A stretch of DNA of 64,000 bases from Euleptes europaea (GCF_029931775.1 NC_079323.1:4189001-4253000); one strand, 5' to 3'; counted from the first letter of the stretch, positions 1 through 21,996 are shown. A program made the numbers and translations. The notes: a model not told the origin generated them from the letters alone.

Positions 1-2
1 TC

Positions 3-283
3 CCGCATTCTCATTTTCCTTGCTTCTAAATTCCTGTTTCTTCGTGGGGCGAGGGGAGGTGTTCAGTTCTGCATGCTTTTTTGCTCCCTCTAGTGGTCAA
101 TTTGCTATCACACAGGTTTATATGTCCCGCATATCTCCCTGCAGACTTAAACTGCAGGTTTTTATACTGGACTTAAAACTGTATTATATTGCATTGGCCA
201 CCAGAAGGAGCAAAACGTGTGTGGAACTGAAACCCCCACCCCCCAAAAAACAGGAACTTAGAAATTAGGAAAAGAGAATGCGG
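3..283. mobile_element. Nonautonomous DNA transposon with ~35-bp TIRs
   Basis: Starts CCGCATTCTC and ends GAGAATGCGG. The outer ~35 bp of each end pair imperfectly through to AAACAGGAA. Length is 281 bp with no coding capacity. Superfamily not recognised; the left target site is at the window edge. Confidence 0.7.
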
Positions 284-324
284 AAAAGCCCAAAGTCCCT
301 TCCAGAACAGGCTTCATGCCAGGG

Positions 325-660
325 TAGGGATTTGAACCCAGAGTGGTGTAGTAGTTAAGAATGGTGGACTCTAATCTGGAGAACCAGGTTCGATTCCCCA
401 CTCCTCCATATGAGCAGCAGACGCTAATCTGGAGAACCAGGTTCAATTCCCCATCCTCCATATGAACAGCAGACGCTAATCTGGAGAACCGGGTTTGATT
501 CCCCACTCCGGGTTTGAAGCCTGATGGGTGACAGTTCTCTCCACACTCTTTCAGCCCCACCTACCTCACAAGATGTCTGTATTGGGGAGAGAAAGGGATT
601 GTGATTGTAAACCACTTTGAGACTTCTTAAAGGTAGAGAAAAGTGGAGCTCTTTTTCTTC
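325..660 (+). mobile_element. tRNA-derived SINE (family A) with three box-B modules
   Basis: Family A: A-box GTGTAGTAGTTAAGA, B-box GGTTCGATTCC, a body with the CCACCTACCTCACAA motif, and a tail ending in CTT/TTC repeats. Here the segment GCTAATCTGGAGAACC...CCTCCATATGA is repeated three times in tandem (about 375-515). Confidence 0.85.
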
Positions 661-754
661 TTCTCCCAACTTGCAGTATGACACTCTGAGCACTACACCA
701 TCCTGATTATGTCTCTGCGGTGCCACCATATTTTCAGCAGGTTGACAGAGATGG

Positions 755-951
755 TCAGGTCGCCAACCTCCAGGTGGGGCCTAGAGATCTCCTGGAATGG
801 CAACTGATGTCCAGACTACAGAGATCAGTTCCCCTGGAGAAAATGGATGCTTTGGATGGTGGGGGCCTATGGCGTTACAGCCCACTGAGGTCCATCCCCA
901 GGCTCTATCCCCAAATCTCCAGGAATTCCCAATCGAGAGTTGACAACCCTA
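755..951 (+). mobile_element. hAT-type MITE (family D), full length, 8-bp TSD
   Basis: Ends TCAGGTCGCC/GACAACCCTA, flanked by identical AGAGATGG (747-754 and 952-959). Family D is about 200 bp with TIR TAGGGTTGCC and no coding capacity. The 8-bp duplication points to the hAT superfamily. Confidence 0.9.
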
Positions 952-1390
952 AGAGATGGGGATTTCAACAAGCGTGCCTGCGAAAATCCCCAAGTCATGG
1001 CTCTTAAAAGCCCCGCCACCCTGGCTTCTGCTCCCTGCTGCTCCGGATGCACTCATGCTGATACAATCCAATATATTACACCTTGGTCTAGACTGGCAGT
1101 TTGCAAACCTTCAGTGGAATATCGATTGGTCAACAAAGACCAGCCTGCAACACAGGAAGTATCCTCGTTTGCATTGGCAGCAAAGAAATCAAGGCAGCAC
1201 AACATGAATATGAACGGAGTGGATCCTTTGAAGGATAAGCAGTTGGTTTGAGTCCTTTGTTATTTACTTGTTGTGTGTACAGGACTGTGATTGTTGGCAC
1301 TTCAAATGTTTATCTGTGTGACCTGACTCCTTTATTTGCAACACTCCCCCCCACACTAGGGGTGCAAGGTCCCCTCTGGCCACCAGTGGG
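952..1390. other. Unique intergenic DNA
   Basis: No repeat family, coding frame or RNA recognised. Confidence 0.5.
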
Positions 1391-1392
1391 GG

Positions 1393-1588
1393 CTGGGTTG
1401 CCAGATCCAAGTTGAGAAACTCCTGGAGATTTTCGGATGGAGCCTGAGGAGGACAGGGACCTCAGAGGGGATACAATGGCATAGATTCCACCCTCCAAAG
1501 CATCTCTTTCTCCTGGAGATCTGATCTCTGTAGTCTGGAGATGAGCTGTAATTCCGGGGGATTCCCCAGGTTCCACCTGGAGGATGGT
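1393..1588 (-). mobile_element. hAT-type MITE (family D), right end missing
   Basis: Begins GGGTTGCCAGATCC and runs to CCACCTGGAGGA, where a CR1 fragment takes over without the right TIR. Confidence 0.8.
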
Positions 1589-1589
1589 A

Positions 1590-1808
1590 TAAGGACATAA
1601 GAAAGGCCCTGCTGGATCAGACCAAACTCCATCAAGTCCAGCAGTCTGTTCACACAGTGGCCAACCAGGAAGGCCATCATGACTAGTATCCATTTTGACT
1701 AGTAGCCATGAATACCCCTCTCCTCCACGAACATGTCCACTCCCCTCTCATAGCCTCCCAAGTTGGCGGCCATCACCACATCCTGGGTCAGGGAGTTTAA
1801 CTATGTGT
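1590..1808 (-). mobile_element. CR1 LINE 3' end (family C), internally deleted
   Basis: Reads ACATAAGAAAGGCCCTGCTG then CCATGAATACCCCTCTCC. Related copies here encode the CR1 ORF2 C-terminus (LWNSLPQDV...EGFKR). The A/T tail is at the low-coordinate end. Confidence 0.85.
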
Positions 1809-1814
1809 TGGCAT

Positions 1815-1960
1815 CCCTACCCTCACCTTCGATTAGGCTATTAAGGACTCAGGGATCTCATTCCTACTTGTATCTGACGAAGGGAGTTTTGACTCTCGAA
1901 AGCTTGCACTCTGAAAATCTTGTTGGCCTCTAAGGTGCTGCTGGACTCAAATCTAGCTAT
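1815..1960 (+). mobile_element. Penelope-like element 3' fragment (family H)
   Basis: Carries TCTGACGAAGGGAG, CTCTCGAAAGCTTG and GGTGCTGCTGGACTC, the hallmark end of family H. A copy at 62.1-63.6 kb joins it to a PLE-like coding end. Confidence 0.65.
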
Positions 1961-1961
1961 T

Positions 1962-2317
1962 TCATTTTGGGGGGCACAGAATACATTGAACTGGTCCTAC
2001 CAAGACAGGGGCAGAGAAAAAACTGGGGCAGAGAAAAACTGGTAGTGGGGAGCAAACTGTCTTCCAAGGGTGCTGTTCCACATCTGCCGACCTTTGTAAG
2101 CCAGGACCCCCGCCCCCATCAGCTTCCAAAGAAGCCCTAGGAATGCGCTTTGCTGGTCGGAGACAAAAAGAGTCGGCTGATTTGGTAGGGAACTCCTGCC
2201 CTCGTCTGGTCTCTGCTGGAAACTGCCAATTTAAAAAGAGGCCTTCCCCCCCCTCCTGTGCTTTTCTGCAGAATCTGCAAAGCGCTCTCTCATCTGCGCA
2301 AATCCTACTTTTGAGAG
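1962..2317. other. Unique intergenic DNA with a long - strand frame
   Basis: A 138-codon open frame on the - strand overlaps a SINE at its start and matches no family I know; I do not consider it a gene. Confidence 0.4.
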
Positions 2318-2552
2318 AAGGAGAAGAATAAGAATTGAATTTTATACCCCACTTCTCTCTACCTTTAAGGAGTCTCAAAGCGGCTTACAATCGCCTTCCC
2401 TTCCTCTCCCCACAGCTTGTGAGGTAGGTGTGGCTGAGAGAGTTCAGAGAGAACTGTGACTGGTCCAAGGTCACCCAGCAGGCTGCAAGTGGAGGAGTGG
2501 GGAAACCAACCCGCTTCACCGCTCTTATCCACCACACCACACTAGCAAGCTC
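2318..2552 (-). mobile_element. tRNA-derived SINE (family A)
   Basis: Tail-to-head order on the + strand: GAAGAATAAGAATTG, TTTAAGGAGTCTCAAAGC, then the head complement CACCACACTAGC. Confidence 0.85.
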
Positions 2553-2867
2553 CTTGGACAAACGAGCATCTTTAAAATCAACTCTGGTTTACTTTCCAGA
2601 ACAGGACTAGAGATTTCACAGGTTTTAAGGGATGTTTTTTGGGGGGAAAAACACTAAAACTAAAAGGAACCAGAGGATTTTACAGAATGGTCCAGGCATG
2701 TGGGAGGAGGAGTGCTTAGACCACTTTCTGGCACTTAGACCTCTTTTGGACTGACCAATCAGTTCTCGGTTATGGTCAAATTGGTAACTATAATTCTGTC
2801 TCCACATTAGGCACGCCATCCGGGACTTAGAAGGGCAACCGTTTGAGCAGAAACAGTGTCTGGATTA
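2553..2867. other. Unique intergenic DNA
   Basis: Nothing recognised. Confidence 0.4.
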
Positions 2868-2875
2868 GGGTTGCC

Positions 2876-3074
2876 AGGTCCCTCTTCGCCACCAGCGGGA
2901 GGTTTTTGGGGTGGAGCCTGAGGAGGGCGGGGTTTGCGGAGGGGAGGGACTTCAATGCCATAGAGTCCAATGGCCAAAGTGGCCGTTTTCTCCAGGGGAA
3001 CTGATTTCTATCAGCTAGAGATCAGTTGTAGTAGCAGGAGCTCTCCAGCTAGTACCTGGAGGTTGGCAATCCTA
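2876..3074 (-). mobile_element. hAT-type MITE (family D), full length
   Basis: TAGGGTTGCC...GGCAATCCTA flanked by GTCTGGAT and ATCTGGAT (7 of 8 match). 199 bp. Confidence 0.9.
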
Positions 3075-3083
3075 ATCTGGATA

Positions 3084-3343
3084 TTGTCGAAGGCTTTCAC
3101 GGTCAGAGTTCATTGGTTCTTGTAGGTTTTCCGGGCTGTGTAACCGTGGTCTTGGAATTTTCTTTCCTGATGTTTTCGCCAGCAACTGCGGCAGGCATCT
3201 TCAGAGTAGTAACACTGAAGGACAGTGTCTCTCACTGTCCTTCAGTGTTACTACTCTGAACATGCCTGCCACAGTTGCTGGCGAAACGTCAGGAAAGAAA
3301 ATTCCAAGACCACGGTTACACAGCCCGGATAACCTACAAGAAC
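3084..3343. mobile_element. Penelope-like element, inverted-repeat fragment (family I)
   Basis: Two arms of about 125 bp face each other: CCGGGCTGTGTAACCGTGGT on the left and its complement on the right. The flanks repeat TAATCTGGATA (3073-3083, 3344-3354), an 11-bp target duplication that overlaps the neighbouring MITE's own duplication, so this insertion came second. No coding part. Confidence 0.8.
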
Positions 3344-3392
3344 TAATCTGGATAATTGGCAATTACAAGCAGGCAGGCCTGGCTCAAGATAC

Positions 3393-3728
3393 ATATGCAA
3401 AACTGCCTTATACTGAAAGAGGCCCTTGGTCCATCAAGATCGATATTGTCTACTCTGACTGGCAGCAGCCCTGCAGGATCACAGATGGAGGTCTTTCACA
3501 TCACTTGCTGCCTGGTCCTTTCCGCTGGAGTTGGAACCGGGAACCTTCTGCTTGCCAGGCAGAGGCTCTGCCACTGAGCCCTACCTGAACACACACGAAC
3601 CTGCCTTATACTGGTCCATCAAAGTCAGTATCGTCTACTCAGGCCGGCAGCTGCTCTCCAGGGTCTCAGGCTAGAAATGCCAGGGACTGAACCTGGGACC
3701 TTCTGCATGCCAAGCAGATGCTCTGTCG
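3393..3728 (-). mobile_element. Two adjacent tRNA-Ala-like SINEs (family E)
   Basis: Family E read on its own strand starts GGGGCTGTGGCTCAGTGG, has B-box GGTTCAATCCC, and ends AGTATAAGGCAGCTTCATG. The head resembles tRNA-Ala. Copies lie at 3393-3582 and 3591-3728, the second shortened. Confidence 0.85.
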
Positions 3729-3759
3729 TCTTCTTTCTGGGAGCTGATGACAGCATGCA

Positions 3760-4030
3760 TAATTCTCCTGTCTTCGTTTTTTCCTGACAACTACCCTTTA
3801 AGGTAGGTTAGGTTGATATTTGATATAAAATTTATATTAAGCTATGGAATTAACATTTATAGATAAGACAGGATAAGTATATATTAGTTAAACAATATAG
3901 GGATTAAACTTTGTAAGCAAAAGTATATACAATTTGTTATTGGATGGAAGAGAATGAGGGGGAAGTCACTATATGTTTTTAATTATTATTTTGTATCGAT
4001 TTATTAAATGAAAAATAATAAAAAGAGAAA
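3760..4030 (+). mobile_element. L1-like LINE 3' UTR remnant
   Basis: AT-rich, ending AAATAATAAAAAG; similar in style to the L1 3' end at 26.2-26.8 kb. No coding end visible. Confidence 0.5.
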
Positions 4031-4110
4031 GAGCGTGACTGGTCCCAAGATTATCTAAGAAGCTTAATGATGAGGATACTCAAATCCCATATGATATTTT
4101 CCACTACCCG

Positions 4111-4445
4111 TCGTATTATTTTCCATTCTGAAATTATGTAACTTTTATTCCTTTCAGAACATTTCCTAAGGCAAAGTCCAACTGTAAAAAAACTACATTT
4201 CCCAGTCTCCACTTGTACACCAACGTGATTAACATCGACCAATGGGAAGCCGCGAAATGGCATCGACGCTTCCTTCTGCGTGGGAAAAGCCAACCGCCGC
4301 AGACGCCCGGTACGCTTCCCGTTATGCATTGCGGCGCCCCGTACTCACGTGACGCCCACAGGCCAATAGACGGCGGCAGAAGGGCCCTATAATCCTCTGC
4401 GGCGGCGGAAGCGGCCTCCTTTTCGCCCGGGCGGCGCGGCTCAAG
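4111..4445 (+). promoter_or_regulatory. RPS3: RPS3 promoter and 5' UTR
   Basis: Seen: a ZNF143/SBF-like box (ACTACATTTCCCAG, 4191-4204), CCAAT boxes near 4239 and 4361, an E-box CACGTG at 4347-4352, a TATAAT-like box at about 4388-4393, and a pyrimidine tract CTCCTTTTC at 4416-4424. Ribosomal-protein mRNAs start at a C inside such a tract (5' TOP), so the start site is inferred at about 4416-4419, giving a 5' UTR of about 30 nt. The whole stretch is CpG rich. Confidence 0.8.
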
Positions 4446-15287
<10,842 letters not shown>

Positions 15288-15355
15288 AGAGAAGGTGAGC
15301 GGCTTCGTTTCGGCCCACACGGGGCTCTGTGCATCCTGGGTTGCTGCAGAAAACT

Positions 15356-15560
15356 TTGGCTCAAGTCCAGTAGCACCTTGGAGACCCATCAAGACTTGTG
15401 GGGGGGGGGGGAAATGAGCTTTTGAGAGTCAAATCTCCTGTCGTCAGATAGCCATGTTGGTCTGCAGTAGAAGAGCTGGATTCGAGTCCAGAAGCATCTT
15501 AGAGGCCAACAGGATTGGGGGGCGGGGGTACGGGCTTTCGAGAATTAAAGCTCCCTTTGT
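15356..15560 (-). mobile_element. Two PLE 3' fragments (family H)
   Basis: GAGTCCAGAAGCATCTTAGA and TTTCGAGAATTAAAGCTCCC; a G-tract sits between two partial copies. A further scrap lies at 15728-15765. Confidence 0.6.
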
Positions 15561-16084
15561 CAGGAAGAAAAACAAGAAGTTGCCGTTATGGATTGATGGT
15601 ATAAATGGCCATTCTTGCAACTTGCTCGCTCCCTTTCTTTCTTTTGTTACTGCTTCATTGAGTTTATTGAGTCAAGTGAGTGATGGGTTACCCTTGGATT
15701 CTGCATCTGTTTAACTGCCCTGACCTAGAGTCGAGTCCAGTAGCACCTTGGAGACCCATGAAGGTATGGGGCAGGGGGGAGACTTGGAGGACAAAATCGT
15801 CCCATCCCTCTCCCTTGTCATGACCCCTGATGGGAGAGGGCTCTCACACAACTGGGCCTGCTGCACAATTCTGCCAGGTTTTTCCAAGAGAGAGGGAAGG
15901 AGGGAAAGCCAAAGATGGAGCATATGAAGTTGGGGGTGGGTTAGGTAGGATGGAAGGGGAGAAGGAAGCAGGGGAAGGGCAGAGGCTGCTGTATAGCCTG
16001 ATGGAAGGGAAAGAGGAAATAGTGGGGAAAGGGGATATGGGGAAAAGAGGTACCCCCATGCAAGACGTAGTAGGCCCACACTTA
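15561..16084. other. RPS3 intron 6, unique part
   Basis: Purine-rich run at 15890-16050; nothing else recognised. Confidence 0.4.
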
Positions 16085-16690
16085 GAATCATAGAATAGAA
16101 TCATAGAGTTGGAAGGAACCACCAAGGTCATCTAGTCCAACCCCCTGCACAAGGCAGGAATTTCACAACTACCTCCCCCCTCCACACCCCTAGTGACCAG
16201 AAGATGGCCAAGATGCCCTCCCTCTCATGAACTGCCTAAGTTCATAGAATCAGCATGGCTGACAGATGGCCATCTAGCCTCTGCTTAAAAACCTCCAGGG
16301 AAGGCGCGCTTACCACCTCTCGAGGAAGCCTGTTACACTGAGGAACTGCTCTGACTGTTAGAAAATACTTCCTAATGTCTAGATGGAAACTCTTCTGATT
16401 TAATTTTAACCTGTTGGTTCTGGTCTGACCTTCTTGGGCAACAGAAAACAACTCCGCACCATCCTCTATATGTCAGCCCTTCAAGTACTTGAAGATGATT
16501 CTCATATCCCCTCTCAGTCTTCTCCTTTTCAGGCTAAACATACCCAGCTCCTTCAACCTTTCCTCATAAGACTTGGTCTCCAGACCCCTCACCATCTTTG
16601 TTGCCCTCCTCTCGACACGTTCCAGCTTATCTACCTCTTTCTTAAATTGTGGTGCCCAAAACTGAACACAATACTGTAGTCTAGGTGAGG
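16085..16690 (-). mobile_element. CR1 LINE 3' end (family B), longest copy
   Basis: AATCATAGAGTTGGAAGGAA to CAATACTGTAGTCTAGGTG. The antisense frame reads the ORF2 end (RLPREVVSAPSLEVFKQRL), which confirms CR1. Confidence 0.95.
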
Positions 16691-17062
16691 TCTACCAAGA
16701 GCATGATCTGGACACTATACTTCACATGATCTGGACACTATACTTCTGTTGATGCAGCCTACTTGTATGATCTGAATCAGAAGATGATGTTAAGTGCAGA
16801 GTATGATCCTTCGGATTGGCAGTCTGGCAGGGCTGTTAATCGTTTTTGTGCTGCTAAAGCAAAGTCTTTCATTGGTGGAACGTGCAAATTCTGAATCGTG
16901 GGTTGTAGAGCCCAAGATCTATTTAGTAAAAAGTAGAAATAAACTTTTGTCTGGACAGCGTTCCTGCCAAGAAGCTGTTCAGATTGATCACACTTCGATA
17001 TTGATACACACATTAAAAAAAAGTCTCAAGCTGACCAATTTCTTGTGTTTTTTTCATTGCAG
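16691..17062. other. RPS3 intron 6, 3' part
   Basis: Unique, apart from a short direct repeat of ATGATCTGGACACTATACTT (16709-16746). Pyrimidine tract before the last exon. Confidence 0.5.
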
Positions 17063-17140
17063 GTTTTCCAACATCTGGTGCAAGGAGGTTGATGTCTTGT
17101 AAAAAAAATTCTCTTAATAAAATCAGAAAAGTCCATCTGT
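17063..17140 (+). other. RPS3: RPS3 last exon (3' UTR) and poly(A) signal
   Basis: Acceptor TTTTTCATTGCAG ends at 17062. The exon is noncoding, with AATAAA at 17116-17121; cleavage is inferred at about 17135-17145. The very short 3' UTR is typical of ribosomal-protein mRNAs. Confidence 0.88.
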
Positions 17141-17279
17141 TATCTCTTTGTATTTCTTATTGTCCCTGTTCTGGAGTTCCGAAGCTGTTGAGCCAGAATT
17201 CAGAACCGACCAGTTTGGATCTCCCTTTTAGTACCTTACGTGACATAAAATGGGAGCATTAGTCTGAACACGCACAAGC

Positions 17280-17500
17280 TCATAAAGCTGCCTTCGTAGT
17301 GACTCAAACCCTTGATCTGCCAAGATCAGTATTCTCTCCTTTGGCAGGGGCTCTCCAGGATCACTGTCTTTGAGCACGGGGTTGGACTAGATGCCTGTAT
17401 GGTCCCTTCCAACTCTGTGATTCTACATCACCTCGTACCGGATCCTTTTCATTGGAGGAGTCGTGCCCTTGTATATGCAAAGAAGATGCTTTCCTGTTGA
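17280..17500 (-). mobile_element. Family E SINE split by a CR1 tail
   Basis: Family E runs 17285-17368 and 17425-17500. Between them GGGTTGGACTAGATGCCTGT to CTCTGTGATTCT is the last ~55 bp of a CR1 on the + strand. Confidence 0.7.
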
Positions 17501-17576
17501 GCTGTGACCCCTCTGGCTGTTCTGGCTTGTGCTACTGAGGCTTGGGAGTATGAGCGCCACTAATTCTAGTCTGTAT

Positions 17577-17850
17577 GCAGGTGTGTGTGTGCGAGTCGTT
17601 AAGTCACAGCCGACTTATGGCGACCCCGTAGGGTTTTCAAGGCAAGAGATGTTGGTTGGGAGGTGGTTTGCCAGCCTGCCTTCGCGTGGGCTGAGAGCTC
17701 AAAGACTGGCCCAGGGTCACCCAGCAGGCTTCATGTGTAGGAGAGGGAAACCAACTCGGTTCACCAGATTAGTGTTCGCCGCTCATGTGGAGGAGTGGGG
17801 GATCAAACCCGGTCCACTGCTCTTAACCACTACACCACGCTGGCTTTCAG
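17577..17850 (-). mobile_element. Composite SINE: family A tRNA head with RTE-type tail
   Basis: On the - strand a tRNA head with two modules (GGCTTTTGATCC-type boxes lie at 17720-17830) runs directly into the tail seen in 5S SINEs (GCCATAAGTCGGCTGTGACTT complement, 17590-17660). Confidence 0.75.
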
Positions 17851-17871
17851 TTCTACCCTCTATTTTTCTTG

Positions 17872-18085
17872 AGGTGTCAAGTCACAGCTGACATATGGTA
17901 ACCCCCGTAGGGATTTTCATGGCAATAGACATTTGGAGGTGGTTTGCCATTGCTGCCTCTGAGTCAAAACTGGTGTGCCTTGGATGTTACCCAGCCAAAT
18001 ACTAACCAGGGCTGACCCTGCTTAGCTTCTGAAATCTGATGAGATGAGGCTAACAGGCTATCCAGGTCAGGGCAATTCTAGCCTA
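17872..18085 (-). mobile_element. 5S-rRNA-derived SINE
   Basis: Complement of the 5S box (CCTGCTTAGCTTCTGAAATC) with tail complement AAGTCACAGCTGACATATGG. Confidence 0.9.
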
Positions 18086-18796
18086 CTAGGCTACAAATAA
18101 TTCAAAATAATGAATGGTGGATAGGAGGAGTGAAACTAAGGCTTTGTAGCCAACCAAGTTTCCTTAAGAGAGACATAAAACAGGGCAAAACATTTTTTCT
18201 TGTCCTAAGTCACATAGGAGATCCTAGCCAATCAGGAGCTACTGTAAGAAATTAAATTTCTTAGGTGGTGGGGGTTGAGCTGGCTCAATTCTGGTGAGCA
18301 GAGTTGTGTTAACTTGTGATGTGAACTGTTCACTCATTTTGTTGGGATGCAAATGAGGTTGGTCACATGGTTCTAAATTGGTGCTGCAGTGGAGGAAGAA
18401 CTGAGCGGGAGGGGCCGCTCTTGCACCCCAGGAATGCTCAGTCTGAGCTGTGGGCTTAAGGAGTTTCTGAATCCTGCCTCTGTACAAGCTATCAATGTGA
18501 TGTACTGAGACCATGAAGAGGAATCTTCATGTGCAACAATGATGCCAGGACAAGACAATCAGTATAATTCTTTTGCTGCTGTTTTCTTAGGGAACTGGCC
18601 CACAAATGGTGGTATATTGATTAAGAGTGTCAGACTTGGATCTAGGAATGGCTGTTCCTGCATGGGAGTTGCTGGGTGACTTTAGGCCGTTCACACGCAC
18701 GCAGCCTAACTAATTGTAAAATTGAAAAGGGAGAAAAATGTAAGCTGCTTAGGGTTGGCAGGAGTGGTGGACACAACCACAAACAGCTGCCACAGG
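18086..18796. other. Intergenic DNA between RPS3 and SERPINH1
   Basis: Mostly unique. 18598-18775 has an old tRNA-SINE look (GGTGGTATATTGATTAAGAG, a J-family relative). Confidence 0.4.
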
Positions 18797-19053
18797 AGAA
18801 GAGTTGGTTTTTATACTCCAATTTTCTCTACCTTTTCAAGGAGACTCAAAGCAGCTTACAATTGCCTTCCCTTCCTCTCCCCACAACAGAAATTTTGTAA
18901 GGTAGGTGGGGCTGAGAGCGTTCAGAGACAACTGTGACTAGCCCAAGGTCACCCAGTTGACTTCATGTAGAGGAGGGGGTAAACGAACCCGGTTCCCCAG
19001 ATTAGAGACTGCTGCTCCTGTGGAGGAGAGGGGAATCGAACCACCAGCACGCT
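18797..19053 (-). mobile_element. tRNA-derived SINE (family A)
   Basis: GAAGAGTTGGTTTTTATACTC to the head complement CAGCACGCTGG. Confidence 0.88.
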
Positions 19054-19175
19054 GGTGGAAGTGGAGCCAACAAAATGTCAGGGAGTGAGGTTATGCATAA
19101 CTCGAAAAAGCTCTTCTGCATTTCAGGCAGATGCTCTGTTCAACAGGGTGCCTTTTAAAATGAACATACTGTTTT

Positions 19176-19460
19176 CATAGAGTTGGAAGGGACCACCAGG
19201 GCCATCTAGTCCAACCCCCTGCACAATGCAAGAATTTCACAACTACCTCCCCCCTCCACATCCCTAGTGACCAGAAGATGGCCAAGATGCCCTCCCTCTC
19301 ATCTGCCTAAGGTCACAGAATAAGCATTGCTGACAGATGGCCATCTAACCTCTTCTTAAAAACCTCCAGGGAAGGAGAGCTTACCATCTTTGTTGCCCTT
19401 CTCTGGACACATTCCAGCTTGTCTACATCTTTCTTAAATTGTGGTGCCCAAAATATTTTA
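19176..19460 (-). mobile_element. CR1 LINE 3' end (family B), internally deleted
   Basis: CATAGAGTTGGAAGGGACC to AAATTGTGGTGCCCAAAA, with the middle ~250 bp absent. Confidence 0.9.
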
Positions 19461-19489
19461 AAATATTTCCTTACATACACACAGCTTAA

Positions 19490-19675
19490 TCTTCAGGCAT
19501 GCAGTGACAATCCTTGTCCTGTAGTGGCAGCTGCCGCCAAAGTAATTGTTAAAAACCTGCACAGCCAATCAGAAGCCCTGTTGGGGAATAGCCTACCTGG
19601 CTCTCACCTTTCTAAAACTTGGCATCTCCTGTGGTGCCAACGGGTACCACATTGGAGGACCCCTGTTGTAGATGT
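19490..19675 (-). mobile_element. hAT-like element fragment
   Basis: On the - strand begins CAGGGGTCCTCCAATGTGG, the end type of the 11351 element; its other end is not clear. Confidence 0.6.
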
Positions 19676-21644
19676 ACAAAATTCCCTCCGTCTTCTATAA
19701 ATCAACTTCCCCATTCTCAAGTATGAAGTCACCCACAGACATGAGTAGCAATCGGAATGGAAGCCAGAACCCTGGCTTTTTTCTATGGTTCCATGCCCAT
19801 CAACTGTGGTCCAAGCCCCGACTGGATCTTTTAATAGGCAGCAGTTTCTCCAAAAAAACTTTTATTGCAAAAAACAAACAAAAAAACCCCTCATACAAAG
19901 TCAGGTGTGTGAGATACAAGGACTCCAAAAAATATAGAAGGCACCAGATATTTGCTAAATACTCATTCGTCTCCCCGAATATTCTGCTCTCTTCCCTCAC
20001 CCCACAGATTGCAGCAAAGGGGACCGGCGTTGTGATCATCTGTTTCGGTACCTGTGCTTGTTAGCATGCACTCCATTGTGTTCTCAGGTGGGTTGTCAGG
20101 ATATAATTCTGCATTCATTTTTGGCCTTAAATTCTCACAAGGTGGAGTGTTTTTTTTCCCCTGGTAACCCTCTAGATATTTTCTGGCGAGAACCAAGAGT
20201 TGGCAGGGGCTGGTGGACGGGGTCATCTTCAGGGAGTGATTCAGAAAAAAGGTTCAGGCAATACCCTGGGAGGGTAGGAAACCACAGGGGTACCTTGAAG
20301 CATCCTGGTATGACATGTGCATCAGAGGTGAGGGGCTTTCACCACCAACCAACATTTAGATAAGTGCTTTTACCGAGGTGCGGAATAGCTCAATGGTGCT
20401 ATTTACTCTGGAGCTGCACCAGTTCATCCGGGATGCTGATAGCAAAGGAACTTTGCCAACATGAATTCTCTTCCGGTGTGAAGCCTTCAGCATGATTATC
20501 CCACAATTCCATCCCATACCTAACAGTCTAAGGAAGCGTTGTATTTGTCCCTGCCTAAGATTTCCCCCTTCACAAGATAACTTGTTCAGTGTAAAGGAAC
20601 GGGCAGCTCAGATCATCAGGGTTTCGATGCTCAGACGCTCTAGTCCTTTGGGGTCTAAATATAACTGCTTCGCTGAATCGGACCGTGTCAAGCCCAACGC
20701 CGCCTCTCTTTTGTATTCATCAGCCATGGGGAAGCTCCCACAGAATGGCAGTACGGAGAGACCTCTTGATTCCAACCAGAGATTGCATTTTAAATTAGCA
20801 TCACTACTGTGATCTGGCCACACCACTATAGAGCTTCTGAAGTGCTCTCCATGCACCATCTGGTTGCAATCCTTACAACTACCTTGCAAAGTAGGTTAGA
20901 ACTGTTATCCCCATACTGCAGCTTTAGGGATGGGCGCTACGGCTCAGAGAGTTGCCAACTTAGAGGAATGAACTGAACTCATTCACCAGGCTACGGCACC
21001 TAGCACGGCTAACAGCTGAGGAAATGTCTCTGTGTGTGTGGAAGCAGAGTGGGAAAGTGGGAAACTAAAGGAGGCGATACAGGGTAATAATCCTTTCATC
21101 AGCATGTCCTGGAACAAGGATCCATTCAGAACTTGAGTGTGTTCCAAAGCAGAGCTCATCTTCTGATGCAGAAGATGTAAGGAGACCCCTCCCGGTGCCC
21201 ATCTCTTCTAGGATGGGGCTTCTAGGTTTGAGGGCACTGCTCATCTGGCCCTAATTGAAGCCATATGGAAACTACGGAGCCTTACAGAGGATAAAGGGAA
21301 TTGTTGTTTGTGGACAGACCACCTAAAGAGAAAATGTAGCCCTCTGAGAGGAAAAACGTCTGCTACCACGAAGTTAATACACTACAGAGCATCTCCACAA
21401 TCCTATATTTCCCCCCCCCCCCAAAAAAAATTGCATTCATATCTTTGGATTACCGGCAGCAGCAACATGCCTCACATGTAAGTGGTTTTGTGGAGTAATG
21501 CTACTGGAGAAGACGTGGCACAAAACAGGAGTCCCTTTATCTTTCCTAGTCCAGCGAGGGCATCTCCATGGATTGTAACAGGCTAAAGAGTAGAGGGATG
21601 AAGATCTTATCTTTCCTACCGGGGGAATTTAGGGTCATGGAAAC

Positions 21645-21850
21645 TGCTGTCCAGTTGCAGCTGACTTATGGCAACCCCATAGGGTTTTTTAGGCAAGAGA
21701 CGAACAGAGGGGGTTTGCCATTGCCTTCCTCTGCTTAGCAACCCTGGTATTCCTTGGTGGTCTCCCATCCAATCACTAACCAGGGGCGATCCTGCTTAGC
21801 TTCCAAGATCTGACAAGAACAGGCTGGCCTGGGTTATCCAGATCAGGGCA
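21645..21850 (-). mobile_element. 5S-rRNA-derived SINE
   Basis: AGTTGCAGCTGACTTATGGC tail, GGTCTCCCATCCAATCACTA and CCTGCTTAGCTTCCAAGATC 5S complement. Confidence 0.92.
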
Positions 21851-21996
21851 GTGAATTTATACATCGCTTAAAAAAAATCATACACACAACTACTTGCAAT
21901 GTGGCTTTTGCAAAGGGAAAAAACGCCCTTGGGCTGAGGAATCTTCCTGCCATGTGCTTTCCAGATGACGTGCCCTTTTAAACAGTCCAAGGGCGG

